Assembly (NCBI GenBank): GCA_944386055.1
Contig: CALWZP010000003.1
Span: 62,001-126,000, forward strand
Reading direction: 5' to 3'
Source of the DNA: an uncultured Oscillospiraceae bacterium
GTDB taxonomy: Bacteria; Bacillota; Clostridia; Oscillospirales; Oscillospiraceae
Length of the DNA stretch: 64,000 nt
Below, one piece after another: positions 1 to 7,651 of this stretch. Position 1 is the first letter of the stretch. Every line of letters begins with the position of its first letter. The translations under genes were made by a program, and so were the position numbers. The notes beneath the pieces were generated by a model. The model was not told where the DNA came from and searched no databases. It was given only the letters and a program-made list of their open reading frames with translations.

Positions 1-951
1 CATCTGCTCCTTGCGGTCAATGGCGCAGCGCACCGAGTTGGTGATGGACTGGGCGTTGAGGCCATAGGCGTCCAGCACCGCCTGGGCGGCGCCGGAGCGG
101 CCGAACAGGTCCTTCACCCCGTGGCGGATCACCGGCACGGGATAGCGGGTGCACACCGTCTCGCACACGGCGGCCCCCAGGCCGCCGACGACATTGGCCT
201 CCTCCACCGTGACGAGGGCCCCCGTCTCCCGGGCGGCCTTCAGGACGATCTCCTCGTCGATGGGCTTGATGGTGTGCAGGTCGATCACCCGGACGGACAG
301 GCCCTCCCCCGCCATCAGGTCGGCGGCCTTCACCGCCTCCTGCACCATCATGCCGGTGGCCAGGATGGCCGCGTCGGCGCCGGGGCGCAGCTGGGCGCCC
401 TTGCCCAGGTGGAACTGATAGCCGGGCACCTCGTCGGTGACCGAGTCCACCGCCAGCCGACCCAGCCGGAGGTAGGCCGGCCCGTCATAGTGCACCAGTG
501 CCTCCACCGCCAGGCGCATCTCCGGCCCGTCGCAGGGGGAGAGCACCATCATCCCCGGGATGGCCCGCATGATGGCGTAGTCCTCGATGCACTGGTGGGT
601 GGCGCCGTCCTCCCCCACGGACAGGCCGCCGTGGGAGCCCACGATCTTCACATTCAGCCGGGGATAGGCCACCGAGTTGCGCACCTGTTCCCACGCCCGG
701 CCGGCGGAGAACATGGCAAAGGAGTTGACAAAGGGCTTCTTGCCGCAGGCGGCCAGGCCGGCGGCCACTCCCACCATGTTGGCCTCGGCGATGCCCATGT
801 CGAAAAAGCGGTCGGGGAATTTGTCCGCGAAGGCCTTGGTCATGGTGGAGCCGGACAGGTCCGCGTCCAGTACCACCAGGTCGGGATATTTCTCCCCCAG
901 CTCGGCCAGGGCCTGTCCATAGGCGGCCCGGGTGGCGATGTGTTCTGCCAT
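1..951 (-). CDS. Transketolase, C-terminal subunit (partial, cut by window edge)
   Basis: C-terminal half of a split transketolase: the pyrimidine-binding domain plus the C-terminal domain. Paired with the N-terminal subunit it moves two-carbon ketol units in the non-oxidative pentose phosphate pathway and supplies erythrose 4-phosphate. The start is the ATG at 949-951. The reading frame is open for 317 codons to base 1, and the family is usually 305-320 residues, so only a few residues and the stop are missing. Motifs seen: GIAEANM around residue 54, whose Glu is the cofactor-activating acid of the family, and GSHGGLSVGEDGATHQ around residues 105-120. The upstream subunit stops at 953-955, one base from this start, so the two are translationally coupled. 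Confidence 0.93.
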   Translation of the reverse strand, partial: MAEHIATRAAYGQALAELGEKYPDLVVLDADLSGSTMTKAFADKFPDRFFDMGIAEANMVGVAAGLAACGKKPFVNSFAMFSAGRAWEQVRNSVAYPRLNVKIVGSHGGLSVGEDGATHQCIEDYAIMRAIPGMMVLSPCDGPEMRLAVEALVHYDGPAYLRLGRLAVDSVTDEVPGYQFHLGKGAQLRPGADAAILATGMMVQEAVKAADLMAGEGLSVRVIDLHTIKPIDEEIVLKAARETGALVTVEEANVVGGLGAAVCETVCTRYPVPVIRHGVKDLFGRSGAAQAVLDAYGLNAQSITNSVRCAIDRKEQM

Positions 952-952
952 G

Positions 953-1861
953 TCAGTTCCCCTCCTTGTTCGGAATGCCCGTCAGGGCGGCGGACAGCCG
1001 GTCCCCGCTCCAGCCGGCCTGCCGGCCCAGCGTCTCCACCTGAGCGGCCAGCTCGGACCGGGCCTGCTGATACTGCTCGGCGTTGGGGGCCTTGCCGTGC
1101 CAGCCGGCGTTGTTCTCCATGAAGGAGACCCCCTTCCCCTTCACCGTCCTGGCCAGGATCACGGTGGGTCTCCCCTTCTCCGACCTGGCCGCGGCAAGGG
1201 CGGCGTCAATGGAGTCAAAGTCGTGGCCGTCGCAGGCCGCCGCATGCCAGCCGAAGGCGGCGAACTTCTGGTCCAGAGGCTCGGTGGGCATCACCTGGTC
1301 GGTGGGCCCGTCGATCTGCAGGCCGTTCACATCCACGATGGCGCACAGGTTGTCCAGGCGGTATTTGGCGGCGGACATGGCCGCCTCCCACACCTGGCCC
1401 TCGTCCAGCTCGCCGTCCCCCAGCAGGGCGTAGACCCGGTAGTCCTTCCCGTCCAGCTTCCCCGCCAGGGCCATGCCCACGGCGGCGGAGATGCCCTGCC
1501 CCAGGGAGCCGGTGGACATGTCCACCCCCCTCACATGGTGCATCTCGGCGTGGCCGGACATGTGGCCGCCGATGGCGCGGAACTGCCCCAGCTCCGCCGC
1601 GGGGAAATACCCCCGCAGGGCCAGGGTGGGGTACAGCGCCGGGGTGCAGTGCCCCTTGGAGAGGACGAAGCGGTCCCGGTCGGGGTCGCCGGGCCGGGCG
1701 GGGTCCACCCGCAGCTCCCGCTGGTAGAGCAGGGTGAGGATGTCCATGGCGGAGAAGGAGCCGCCCAGATGTCCCGACGCGGCGGAGTACACCATCTCCA
1801 GGCCCAGCAGCCGGGCCTGGGCGGCGGTGGCCGCCAGATTCGCGCGGGTGTTGGTATCCAT
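953..1861 (-). CDS. Transketolase, N-terminal subunit
   Basis: 302-residue thiamine-diphosphate-binding half of a split transketolase; it works with the product of the next gene in the cytoplasm. The TPP motif is visible as GDG at residues 148-150 running to DVNG at 177-180. The substrate-site histidines are in SKGHCTP (68-74) and GGHMSGHAE (98-106), and GSLGQG (118-123) is also present. The length is normal for the split form, which is common in Firmicutes and archaea. It lies 18 bp downstream of the sulfatase-like gene, in a minus-strand run that starts with glyS. Confidence 0.95.
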   Translation of the reverse strand: MDTNTRANLAATAAQARLLGLEMVYSAASGHLGGSFSAMDILTLLYQRELRVDPARPGDPDRDRFVLSKGHCTPALYPTLALRGYFPAAELGQFRAIGGHMSGHAEMHHVRGVDMSTGSLGQGISAAVGMALAGKLDGKDYRVYALLGDGELDEGQVWEAAMSAAKYRLDNLCAIVDVNGLQIDGPTDQVMPTEPLDQKFAAFGWHAAACDGHDFDSIDAALAAARSEKGRPTVILARTVKGKGVSFMENNAGWHGKAPNAEQYQQARSELAAQVETLGRQAGWSGDRLSAALTGIPNKEGN

Positions 1862-1879
1862 GATGCGATCATCTTCCTT

Positions 1880-3719
1880 TCAGTCTGAGATCAGGTCAGC
1901 GTAAGCGAAATGGTTCTGCCAGTAATACTCCAGGCTGGAGAAATCGGCGGCCAGCTCCGCCCCCTCGGGGGACAGCGTCTGGGTGATGACGCCCCCCTCC
2001 ATGTAGTTGCCCAGGGACTGGATCACCGGCAGCCGCTGAGAGACGGTGCGCATGGCCTGCATATAGGCGGGGCCCTCCCAGCCGCACAGGTCGAACACCT
2101 TGGACATGAGGAAGCAGGGGCTGATGGCCTCCCCCTCCCCCACGAAGTCATTGCCGGTGACCGCCCTGGCGGCGTCGTTGGCCCAGATATAGTAGCGGGT
2201 GGAGTAGTAGTTCATGAAGCCCTCCTGGTCGCCCAGGTCCAGGTTCAGACCCATGTCGGTATACCCGCTGTTGCCGTTGCCCATCCAGGGCATGTGGTCC
2301 CCGAAGAACACCAGCACCACCGGCTCCTCGCAGTCCCGGAAATAGTCCGCCAGGTCCGCCAGGCGCTGGGTGGTGTCCGCCACCCCGGTGAGGTAGTTGT
2401 TGAGCATGTTGTAGGTCTCGTCGCTCAGCTCCCCCTGCACCACATAGGACACCTCCCCCGTGGAGGCGGTGTCATAGCCGCCGTGGTTCTGGAAGGAGAG
2501 GCTGTAATTGAAATAGGGGGCGGACTTGTCCCGGCTCTCCCACATCTCCTTCAGCTCCGCGAAGAAGAACTCGTCGGAGCGGTCCTCCACCTCGAAGTCC
2601 TCCACGAAGAGATAGCGCTCAAAGCCGAAGTACTCGTTCACATTTTTCCGGTTGTAGAACCAGCCGCCCCCGGGATGGAAGCCCTCGGTGGTATAGCCCT
2701 GGCTGCGCAGATACCAGACATAGGTATTCACCGGGCTGCGGTAGGTGCCCGGGTCGGTGTAGCCGGTGAGGAAGCCCTGCTCGGTGTCCTTGGTGCCCCC
2801 GGCGAAGATGTTGGTCACCAGCGGGCCGCTGACGCACTCGGCCTGCAGCTCGTGCAGCGGGGCGTACAGGTCCTGGGAGAGCTGGAAGCGGTCGTTCTCA
2901 AACACCGACAGGTCCATATAGGCCTCCAGCATGATGCTGATGATGTTCACCTGCTCATCCTCTTCGATGGTGCCGTCCTCATAGGCCCCCAGCAGGGCCT
3001 GGGCCTGTTCCTCGTCATAGCCCTCGGGGGGATGGGGGAAGGCGTCGGGGATGGAGTGGAGGAAGGGATACACGAAGCCCTTGGAGACATACACCTGCAT
3101 GTCCGACCAGATGTCGATCAGCTCGGTGCCCGCCACCTGCTTGTCATACAGCGTGTCGTTGGCGTACAGGGGGGCGCAGGCCGCGCCGCACACCAGCACA
3201 GCGGCCGCTCCGATGGCCCGCACCCTGCGGCCCGGGGGCCTGCCCCGCATGAGGAAGTGGGCGAAGAGCAGCCCGAATACCACCGCGAAGATGGTCACCC
3301 CGATCTTCCAGTGGAAGGTGAGCTGATAGCGGGAGAGGATGTCCCCCGCCTCCCCCACCGTGGTCAGGTCGATGGCCAGCAGGGGGTCGTCTCGGAGCTG
3401 GATCTTGTAGAAGTTGGCCACCGAGAAGCCCAGCACGATGCCGGCGGCGGTCCCGAAGGCCGCCCCCGCCCGGCCGAAGAGGAACCAGAACAGCAGCACC
3501 AGCAGGATAGGGGGCAGCAGGTTGAGGGCCAGGATGTGGGTGCTTGAAATAGTTGAAGAAGATGGCGCCCCCGTCCCGGCCGAAGAAGGAGCTGGCCAGC
3601 AGCAGGGACACGCATCCGATCCCCACCCCCATGAGCACCAGCATCACCGCCATGTAGACCCGGTGAGGCCAGGGGCTGTCCCCCGGGGCGGGGAACAGCA
3701 CTTTTTTCAGCGCGTCCAT
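1880..3719 (-). pseudogene. LTA-synthase-like membrane sulfatase, frameshifted
   Basis: Membrane-anchored alkaline phosphatase/sulfatase superfamily protein of the lipoteichoic-acid-synthase type: N-terminal membrane helices followed by an extracellular phosphoglycerol-transferase-like domain. The N-terminus is read in one frame from the ATG at 3717-3719 (MDALKKVLF..., through FFNYFK). The rest (539 codons down to 1880) is in another frame. The two join near 3541-3547: removing one base (a C after the AAG codon) would give a continuous ...NYFKTHILALNLL... of roughly 610 residues, the usual family length. Catalytic-region motifs: IMLEAYMDLS, GGTKDTEQGF (candidate Thr nucleophile) and VFFGDHMPW (metal-binding Asp-His). 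It starts 3 bp after the glyS stop. Either a true frameshift or a sequencing error; the otherwise intact reading frame favours a recent or artefactual lesion. Confidence 0.75.
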
Positions 3720-3722
3720 GCC

Positions 3723-5144
3723 TTAGTAGTCCAGCTTCTCATCCAGCCAGGCCTTCAGCTGGTCGATGGGGACCCGCACCTGCTCCATGGTGTCCCGGTC
3801 CCGGATGGTGACGGCGTTGTCCGCGGGGGTCTTGTCGTCCCCCACCGTCTCGAAGTCCACCGTGATGCAGTAGGGGGTACCGATCTCGTCCTGGCGGCGG
3901 TACCGCTTGCCGATGGAGCCCGCGTCGTCATAGTCCACCATGAAGTACTTGGAGAGCTGGGCCTGGATCTCCCGGGCCTTCTCCCCCAGCTTCTTGGACA
4001 GGGGGAGCACCGCGCACTTATAGGGGGCCAGGGCGGGGTGGAGGCGCAGCACGGTGCGCACATCGTTCTTCTCCGCGTCCACCACCTCCTCGTCGTAGGC
4101 GTCGATGAGGAAGGCCAGGGTCACCCGGTCCGCGCCCAGGGAGGGCTCGATGACATAGGGGATATAGTGTTCGTTCTTCTCCTGGTCGAAATAGGTCATG
4201 TCCTTGCCCGAGGTGTTCTGGTGGGCGGTCAGGTCGAAGTTGGTGCGGGAGGCGACCCCCCACAGCTCGCCCCAGCCGAAGGGGAAGACGAACTCGAAGT
4301 CGGTGGTGGCGTTGGAGTAGTGGCTGAGCTCCTCCTTCTCGTGGTCCCGCAGGCGCAGGTTTTCGTCCTTCATCCCCAGCTCCAGCAGCCACTGGTGGCA
4401 GAAGTCCTTCCAGTATTTGAACCAGTCCAGCTCGGTGCCCGGCTGGCAGAAGAACTCCAGCTCCATCTGCTCGAACTCCCGGGTGCGGAAGGTGAAGTTG
4501 CCCGGGGTGATCTCGTTGCGGAAGCTCTTGCCGATCTGGCACACGCCGAAGGGCAGCTTCCGCCGGGTGGTGCGCTGGACATTCTGGAAGTTGACGAAGA
4601 TGCCCTGGGCGGTCTCGGGACGGAGATACACGGTGTTCTTGGCGTCCTCGGTGACCCCCTGGAAGGTCTTGAACATCAGGTTGAACTGCCGGATGTCCGT
4701 CCAGTTGTGCTTGCCGCAGGAGGGGCAGGGGATCTCATGCTCCTCGATGAACTGCTTCATCTCCGCCTGGCTCATGGCGTCCACGCTGTGGCCCAGGTCG
4801 AAGTGATTCTCCTGGCACCAGTCCTCGATGACCTTGTCGGCGCGGAAGCGCTCCTTGCACTCCTTGCAGTCCATCAGCGGGTCGGAGAAGCCGCCCACAT
4901 GGCCGGAGGCCACCCACACCTGGGGGTTCATCAGGATGGCGGCGTCCAGCCCCACATTATAGGGGTTCTCCTGGACGAATTTCTTCCACCAGGCCTTCTT
5001 CACATTGTTCTTCAGCTCCACCCCCAGGGGACCGTAGTCCCAGGTGTTGGCCAGCCCGCCGTAGATCTCGCTGCCGGCGAAGATGAAGCCCCGGCCCTTG
5101 CACAGGTTGACGATCTGTTCCATGCTTTTCTCGCGGTTGTTCAT
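3723..5144 (-). CDS. glyS: Glycyl-tRNA synthetase (dimeric type)
   Basis: 473-residue class II glycine-tRNA ligase of the single-chain (alpha2) type. Recognised from [13 protein letters not shown] near the N-terminus, the zinc-ribbon-like [11 protein letters not shown] and CPSCGKHNW region, [13 protein letters not shown] (motif 2 region) and the C-terminal anticodon-binding domain. The start at 5142-5144 ([10 protein letters not shown]) is chosen because AAGGAG lies 7 bp upstream; longer in-frame starts run into the T-box leader. It is the first gene of a minus-strand operon with the sulfatase-like and transketolase genes. Expression is controlled by the upstream T-box, so it should rise when tRNA-Gly is uncharged. 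Confidence 0.97.
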   Translation of the reverse strand: MNNREKSMEQIVNLCKGRGFIFAGSEIYGGLANTWDYGPLGVELKNNVKKAWWKKFVQENPYNVGLDAAILMNPQVWVASGHVGGFSDPLMDCKECKERFRADKVIEDWCQENHFDLGHSVDAMSQAEMKQFIEEHEIPCPSCGKHNWTDIRQFNLMFKTFQGVTEDAKNTVYLRPETAQGIFVNFQNVQRTTRRKLPFGVCQIGKSFRNEITPGNFTFRTREFEQMELEFFCQPGTELDWFKYWKDFCHQWLLELGMKDENLRLRDHEKEELSHYSNATTDFEFVFPFGWGELWGVASRTNFDLTAHQNTSGKDMTYFDQEKNEHYIPYVIEPSLGADRVTLAFLIDAYDEEVVDAEKNDVRTVLRLHPALAPYKCAVLPLSKKLGEKAREIQAQLSKYFMVDYDDAGSIGKRYRRQDEIGTPYCITVDFETVGDDKTPADNAVTIRDRDTMEQVRVPIDQLKAWLDEKLDY

Positions 5145-5207
5145 GGTGACACTCCTTATTATTAAATAGTGTAGCGGCGGAAGATGCGCGCGGCGGACGG
5201 TAGAGGA

Positions 5208-5243
5208 CAAAAACGCCCTGAGCCAGTCTGCTGGCTCAGGGCG
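5208..5243 (-). terminator. T-box intrinsic terminator
   Basis: Perfect 13-bp stem (5231-5243 with 5214-5226), loop CAGA, followed on the minus strand by TTTTTGTCC. It is the OFF structure of the T-box; the alternative antiterminator uses the TGGAACC segment just upstream. Confidence 0.9.
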
Positions 5244-5447
5244 AATCGTTTGATCCGTGGTTCCACCTGAATTCGCACCGGAGGCGCGCACTTTGGGGCC
5301 CGTAACGCGGGACCGGACGGCGCCCCATTTCCGGGGCGCGGCTCCAGGGCGCCTTCCCCGCCGGCGGACCGGGGCTTGCACCGTCCGCCCCGTCTCTGCC
5401 AGTCCCTCCGCCGGGTACTGTTCCCTGTCATCGCTTTTCGTCCCACC
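5208..5447 (-). ncRNA. T-box leader (glycine) controlling glyS
   Basis: Untranslated leader between the promoter and glyS. Read on the minus strand it has a T-box-like stem I start (GCGATGACAGGGAACAGTA), an AGAGA segment, the GGTGCAAGCC segment and a CCCTGGAG segment. It then has the antiterminator sequence GGTGGAACCAC at about 5257-5267, containing TGGAACC, and finally an intrinsic terminator. TGGA would pair with the UCCA end expected of tRNA-Gly, matching the gene it controls. The terminator has 13-bp arms at 5214-5226 and 5231-5243 followed by TTTTTGT. I did not assign the specifier codon with confidence. Confidence 0.88.
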
Positions 5448-5476
5448 ACTTTATCATCTTTTCCCCCTGCTGTCAA
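5448..5476 (-). promoter_or_regulatory. Sigma-A promoter of the glyS operon
   Basis: TTGACA (5471-5476) and TAAAGT (5448-5453) separated by 17 bp on the minus strand, immediately upstream of the T-box leader. Confidence 0.8.
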
Positions 5477-5518
5477 CTAAAACGGGGGAACGGGCGGGAT
5501 TTTCCGGGAAATGGGCCC

Positions 5519-5680
5519 TCAGCTCCCCTTCTCCTCCCGGTCCAGCTGCTCCAGGTGGGCCTTCAGGACCAGGTTGATATAGCTGGACACCGGGCGGTCC
5601 TCCCGTTCGGCCAGTTCCTTGACCCTGGACAGAACAGGGCTGTCCAGAGTGATGCTGATTTTTTCCTTGAGAGGCTTCAT
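5519..5680 (-). CDS. Small ribbon-helix-helix (Arc/CopG-like) protein
   Basis: 53-residue protein (MKPLKEKISITLDSP...). The pattern is that of a ribbon-helix-helix DNA-binding fold: beta-strand KISITLD (residues 7-13), helix VLSRVKELAERED, turn RPVSS, and helix YINLVLKAHLEQLDREE. Such proteins dimerise and insert the beta ribbon into the major groove at phased repeats. A GGTGAT Shine-Dalgarno precedes the ATG (5678-5680). A -10-like TATAGT lies at 5699-5704. It is divergent from the gene at 5775, and the shared intergenic region holds a 10-bp-phased triple repeat, a plausible operator. No toxin gene is visible beside it, so an autoregulated repressor fits better than an antitoxin, but neither is shown. 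Confidence 0.75.
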   Translation of the reverse strand: MKPLKEKISITLDSPVLSRVKELAEREDRPVSSYINLVLKAHLEQLDREEKGS

Positions 5681-5724
5681 GGTACATCACCCGGACAAAC
5701 TATACCACCGGGGAGGATAAAATA

Positions 5725-5753
5725 TTGACGAATCGCACCTAATCGCATATAAT
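5725..5753 (+). promoter_or_regulatory. Consensus promoter of the 5775 gene
   Basis: TTGACG (5725-5730) and a perfect TATAAT (5748-5753) with a 17-bp spacer. The spacer and -10 are covered by a repeat with 10-bp period (see next feature). Confidence 0.85.
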
Positions 5754-5760
5754 CCGACTA
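5731..5760. promoter_or_regulatory. Three 10-bp-phased direct repeats, candidate RHH operator
   Basis: AATCGCACCT, AATCGCATAT and AATCCGACTA follow each other without a gap, each starting with AATC and placed one helical turn apart. They cover the spacer and -10 of the rightward promoter and abut the -35 region of the leftward ribbon-helix-helix gene. Repeats at about 10-bp spacing are how Arc/CopG/MetJ-type dimers normally bind, so this is a good operator candidate. Binding itself is inferred. Confidence 0.55.
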
Positions 5761-5774
5761 AAGGGGGAATGCCC

Positions 5775-5996
5775 ATGTACACCAATGACTTCGAGGACGC
5801 CTTTTCCAACTTCCTGGACCGCCACGAGTATGACGAGGCGGAGCACTACCTCTTCTCCATGGTCCGCCTGGCCTTCGCCGCCGGCTGGCGGGCGGCGGGG
5901 GGCGAGCCGCCCCGGGCGGAGCGCATCTTTGAGCTGCTCCCCGGCGGCCGGACGGCCGCCCCGGCGGACGCCGCCGGCGACGGGCCGGAGGACTGA
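5775..5996 (+). CDS. Small protein of unknown function (73 aa)
   Basis: 73 codons beginning MYTNDFEDAF. The start at 5775 is preferred over the in-frame ATG at 5769 because AAGGGGG (5760-5766) then lies 8 bp away. The N-terminal two thirds looks helical (EDAFSNFLDRHEYDEAEHYLFSMVRLAF), and the C-terminus is Ala/Gly/Pro-rich and probably disordered. No family recognised. It has its own strong promoter with an operator-like repeat and sits opposite a ribbon-helix-helix gene, so it is probably the regulated partner. Confidence 0.65.
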   Translation: MYTNDFEDAFSNFLDRHEYDEAEHYLFSMVRLAFAAGWRAAGGEPPRAERIFELLPGGRTAAPADAAGDGPED

Positions 5997-6029
5997 CCCC
6001 CTCCTCCCGGGAAAAACTTGGCCGCCGCA

Positions 6030-6059
6030 TTGACGGCGGGGCGAAGGCTGTCGTATAAT
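6030..6059 (+). promoter_or_regulatory. Promoter of the alanine-racemase-like gene
   Basis: TTGACG (6030-6035), 18-bp spacer, TATAAT (6054-6059). Confidence 0.75.
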
Positions 6060-6103
6060 GGGCCCAGACGCGGCAGGACCCGCTTTCGGCGGGAGAAAGG
6101 GCG

Positions 6104-7177
6104 GTGGGCCGCATGAAAAAGCTCATCATTGAAAAGGCGGCGGTGAAGAACAACCTCTCGGTCATCAAGGCCAAAGCGGGGAAGAGCGCCATCTACGGCG
6201 TCCTCTCCGGGGACGGCGGCGGCGCGGGCCTGGTTGAGATGGCCAGGCTCCTCCGGGCGGAGGGCATCGGCCGCTTCGCCGTCTCCGAGCCGGAGGAGGC
6301 CGCCGCCCTGCGCAAGGCGGGCTTCGTGGACGAGGAGGTGCTCATGCTCCGCTCCACCACCGACCCGGAGGAGCTGGAGCGGCTGGTGGACCTGAATGTG
6401 GTGTGCACCGTCAGCTCCATCGAGACCGGCGTGGCCCTCAACAGCGTGGCCGAGGCCCGCTCCACCGTGGTGGAGGCCCACCTCCAGGTGGACACCGGCC
6501 TGGGCTTCGGCGGCTTTCTGGTGGACGAGCCGGACAAGATCCTCCTGGCCTACCGCTCCCTGTCCAATGTGGCCATCTCGGGGATCTACACCCAGATCCA
6601 GGGCTCCGGCAAGAGGGAGCGGGCCCAGGCCCAGCTGGCCCTGTTCGACGAGATGCTGGAGACCATCCACAAGGAGGGCTTCGAGACGGGCGTGGTCCAT
6701 GTGGCGGGCTCCTACGCCCTGCTCCACATCCCCGGGGTGGGCCGGGACGCGGTGCGGGCCGGCTCCGCCATTCTGGGCCGCTGCCGCCGCGTCCGGGGGG
6801 ACGGCCTGCAGACCGTGGGCACCGGCGAGGTGGCCATCGCCGAGACCCACTGGCTGCCCAAGGGGCACACCGTGGGCACCCAGAAGCTGGTGCGCCTGCG
6901 CCGGCCCACCCGTGTGGGGGTGCTCCCCGTGGGCTATCAGAACGGCGTGGGGGTGGAGCGCCCCCGGATGGACGGACTGTGGCAGCGGCTGTGCCGCGCC
7001 CTGCGTCCCCGGCGCTTCTCCGTCCGGGTGGACGGGCAGCGGGCCCCGGTCATCGGCGATGTGGGCGCCACCGAGACCCTGGTGGACCTCACCGACCTGA
7101 AGTGCGCCGCCGGCGATGTGGCCCAGTTCGATATCGACCCCGCTTTTGCCAAGGGCCTTGTTCGGGAGTATCGGTGA
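6104..7177 (+). CDS. Alanine-racemase-fold protein without catalytic bases
   Basis: 357 residues with the overall layout of alanine racemase (N-terminal PLP-barrel, C-terminal beta domain). Matching segments include HLQVDTGLGFGGF, FAVSEPEEAAALRKAG and LPVGYQNG. The position of the PLP lysine (VVKANAYGHG in true enzymes) reads GVLSGDGGGAG, with no Lys. The region of the second catalytic residue (the VSYGATY segment) reads TVGTQKL, with no Tyr. It is therefore unlikely to racemise alanine by the standard mechanism and may have a structural, binding or regulatory role. Start: GTG 6104 lies close behind GGAGAAAGG; ATG 6113 (MKKLIIEK) is an equally reasonable alternative. Confidence 0.85.
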   Translation: MGRMKKLIIEKAAVKNNLSVIKAKAGKSAIYGVLSGDGGGAGLVEMARLLRAEGIGRFAVSEPEEAAALRKAGFVDEEVLMLRSTTDPEELERLVDLNVVCTVSSIETGVALNSVAEARSTVVEAHLQVDTGLGFGGFLVDEPDKILLAYRSLSNVAISGIYTQIQGSGKRERAQAQLALFDEMLETIHKEGFETGVVHVAGSYALLHIPGVGRDAVRAGSAILGRCRRVRGDGLQTVGTGEVAIAETHWLPKGHTVGTQKLVRLRRPTRVGVLPVGYQNGVGVERPRMDGLWQRLCRALRPRRFSVRVDGQRAPVIGDVGATETLVDLTDLKCAAGDVAQFDIDPAFAKGLVREYR

Positions 7178-7212
7178 GGACCCCAATCAACAACCGAATT
7201 TTGTGAATCAAA

Positions 7213-7266
7213 GGACAGAAACCGCCCGGGGCTCTTCCGCGCCCCCGGTTTCTGTCCCGTTTTTAT
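7213..7266 (+). terminator. Intrinsic terminator after the racemase-like gene
   Basis: Arms GGACAGAAACCG (7213-7224) and its complement (7246-7257), followed by CGTTTTTATT. Confidence 0.8.
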
Positions 7267-7651
7267 TGAAAATGCCGAAAAAAACAGATGGGAAAAAACC
7301 TTTCAAAACAACTGAAAAACAGCTGTTTTGGGAGACTTATCAAAAATGCTGTCGTTTGCGACAAAAAATGAACGGGTTCTATTGTGCGTTTAAACAAAAT
7401 GGGGACAACGATTCGGTTGTAGATGCGGAAAAACAGTTGTGAAAAATTGATTGACAGATTTCCGTTGATTGTTATAATAAAAGAAACCTTGGGTTCACAT
7501 TTTTGTCATAATTGTGACGCCCCCATGCGGCGCCTCAATCAGGCCCGGGCCTGATGCTCTGTGTGTGAAACACACAGAATTTCGGATTGGGCCGTTCAAA
7601 AATGAAGGACCGAAAACAGAGGTAATTTTAGAATGAAGGAGTAGATGCGAC
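7267..7651 (+). other. Non-coding, AT-rich control region of the TRAP operon
   Basis: About 385 bp with no convincing gene. 7267-7450 is unusually A-rich with a short hairpin (TGTCG/CGACA at 7349-7362). The promoter follows at 7451-7478. The leader then has three symmetrical elements in a row: GTCATAATTGTGAC (7505-7518, imperfect), an 18-bp perfect palindrome centred in the GGCCCGGGCC at 7538-7555, and an 8-bp stem CTGTGTGT/ACACACAG at 7559-7577. These may be an operator and mRNA hairpins. A long frame through this region is judged spurious. Confidence 0.6.
7451..7478 (+). promoter_or_regulatory. Promoter of the TRAP transporter operon
   Basis: TTGACA (7451-7456), 16-bp spacer, TATAAT (7473-7478), in an AT-rich context. 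The transcript starts about 165 bp before the first start codon, leaving a long structured leader. Confidence 0.85.

Noticed and set aside
5769-5774. Alternative ATG at 5769 for the small protein
   Set aside because: Only two bases after the Shine-Dalgarno; the ATG at 5775 has normal spacing.
7116-7442. 108-codon open frame between the racemase-like and dctP genes
   Set aside because: Starts inside the upstream gene, crosses a strong terminator, and its second half is the A-rich control region; Lys/Asn-rich composition follows base bias only.
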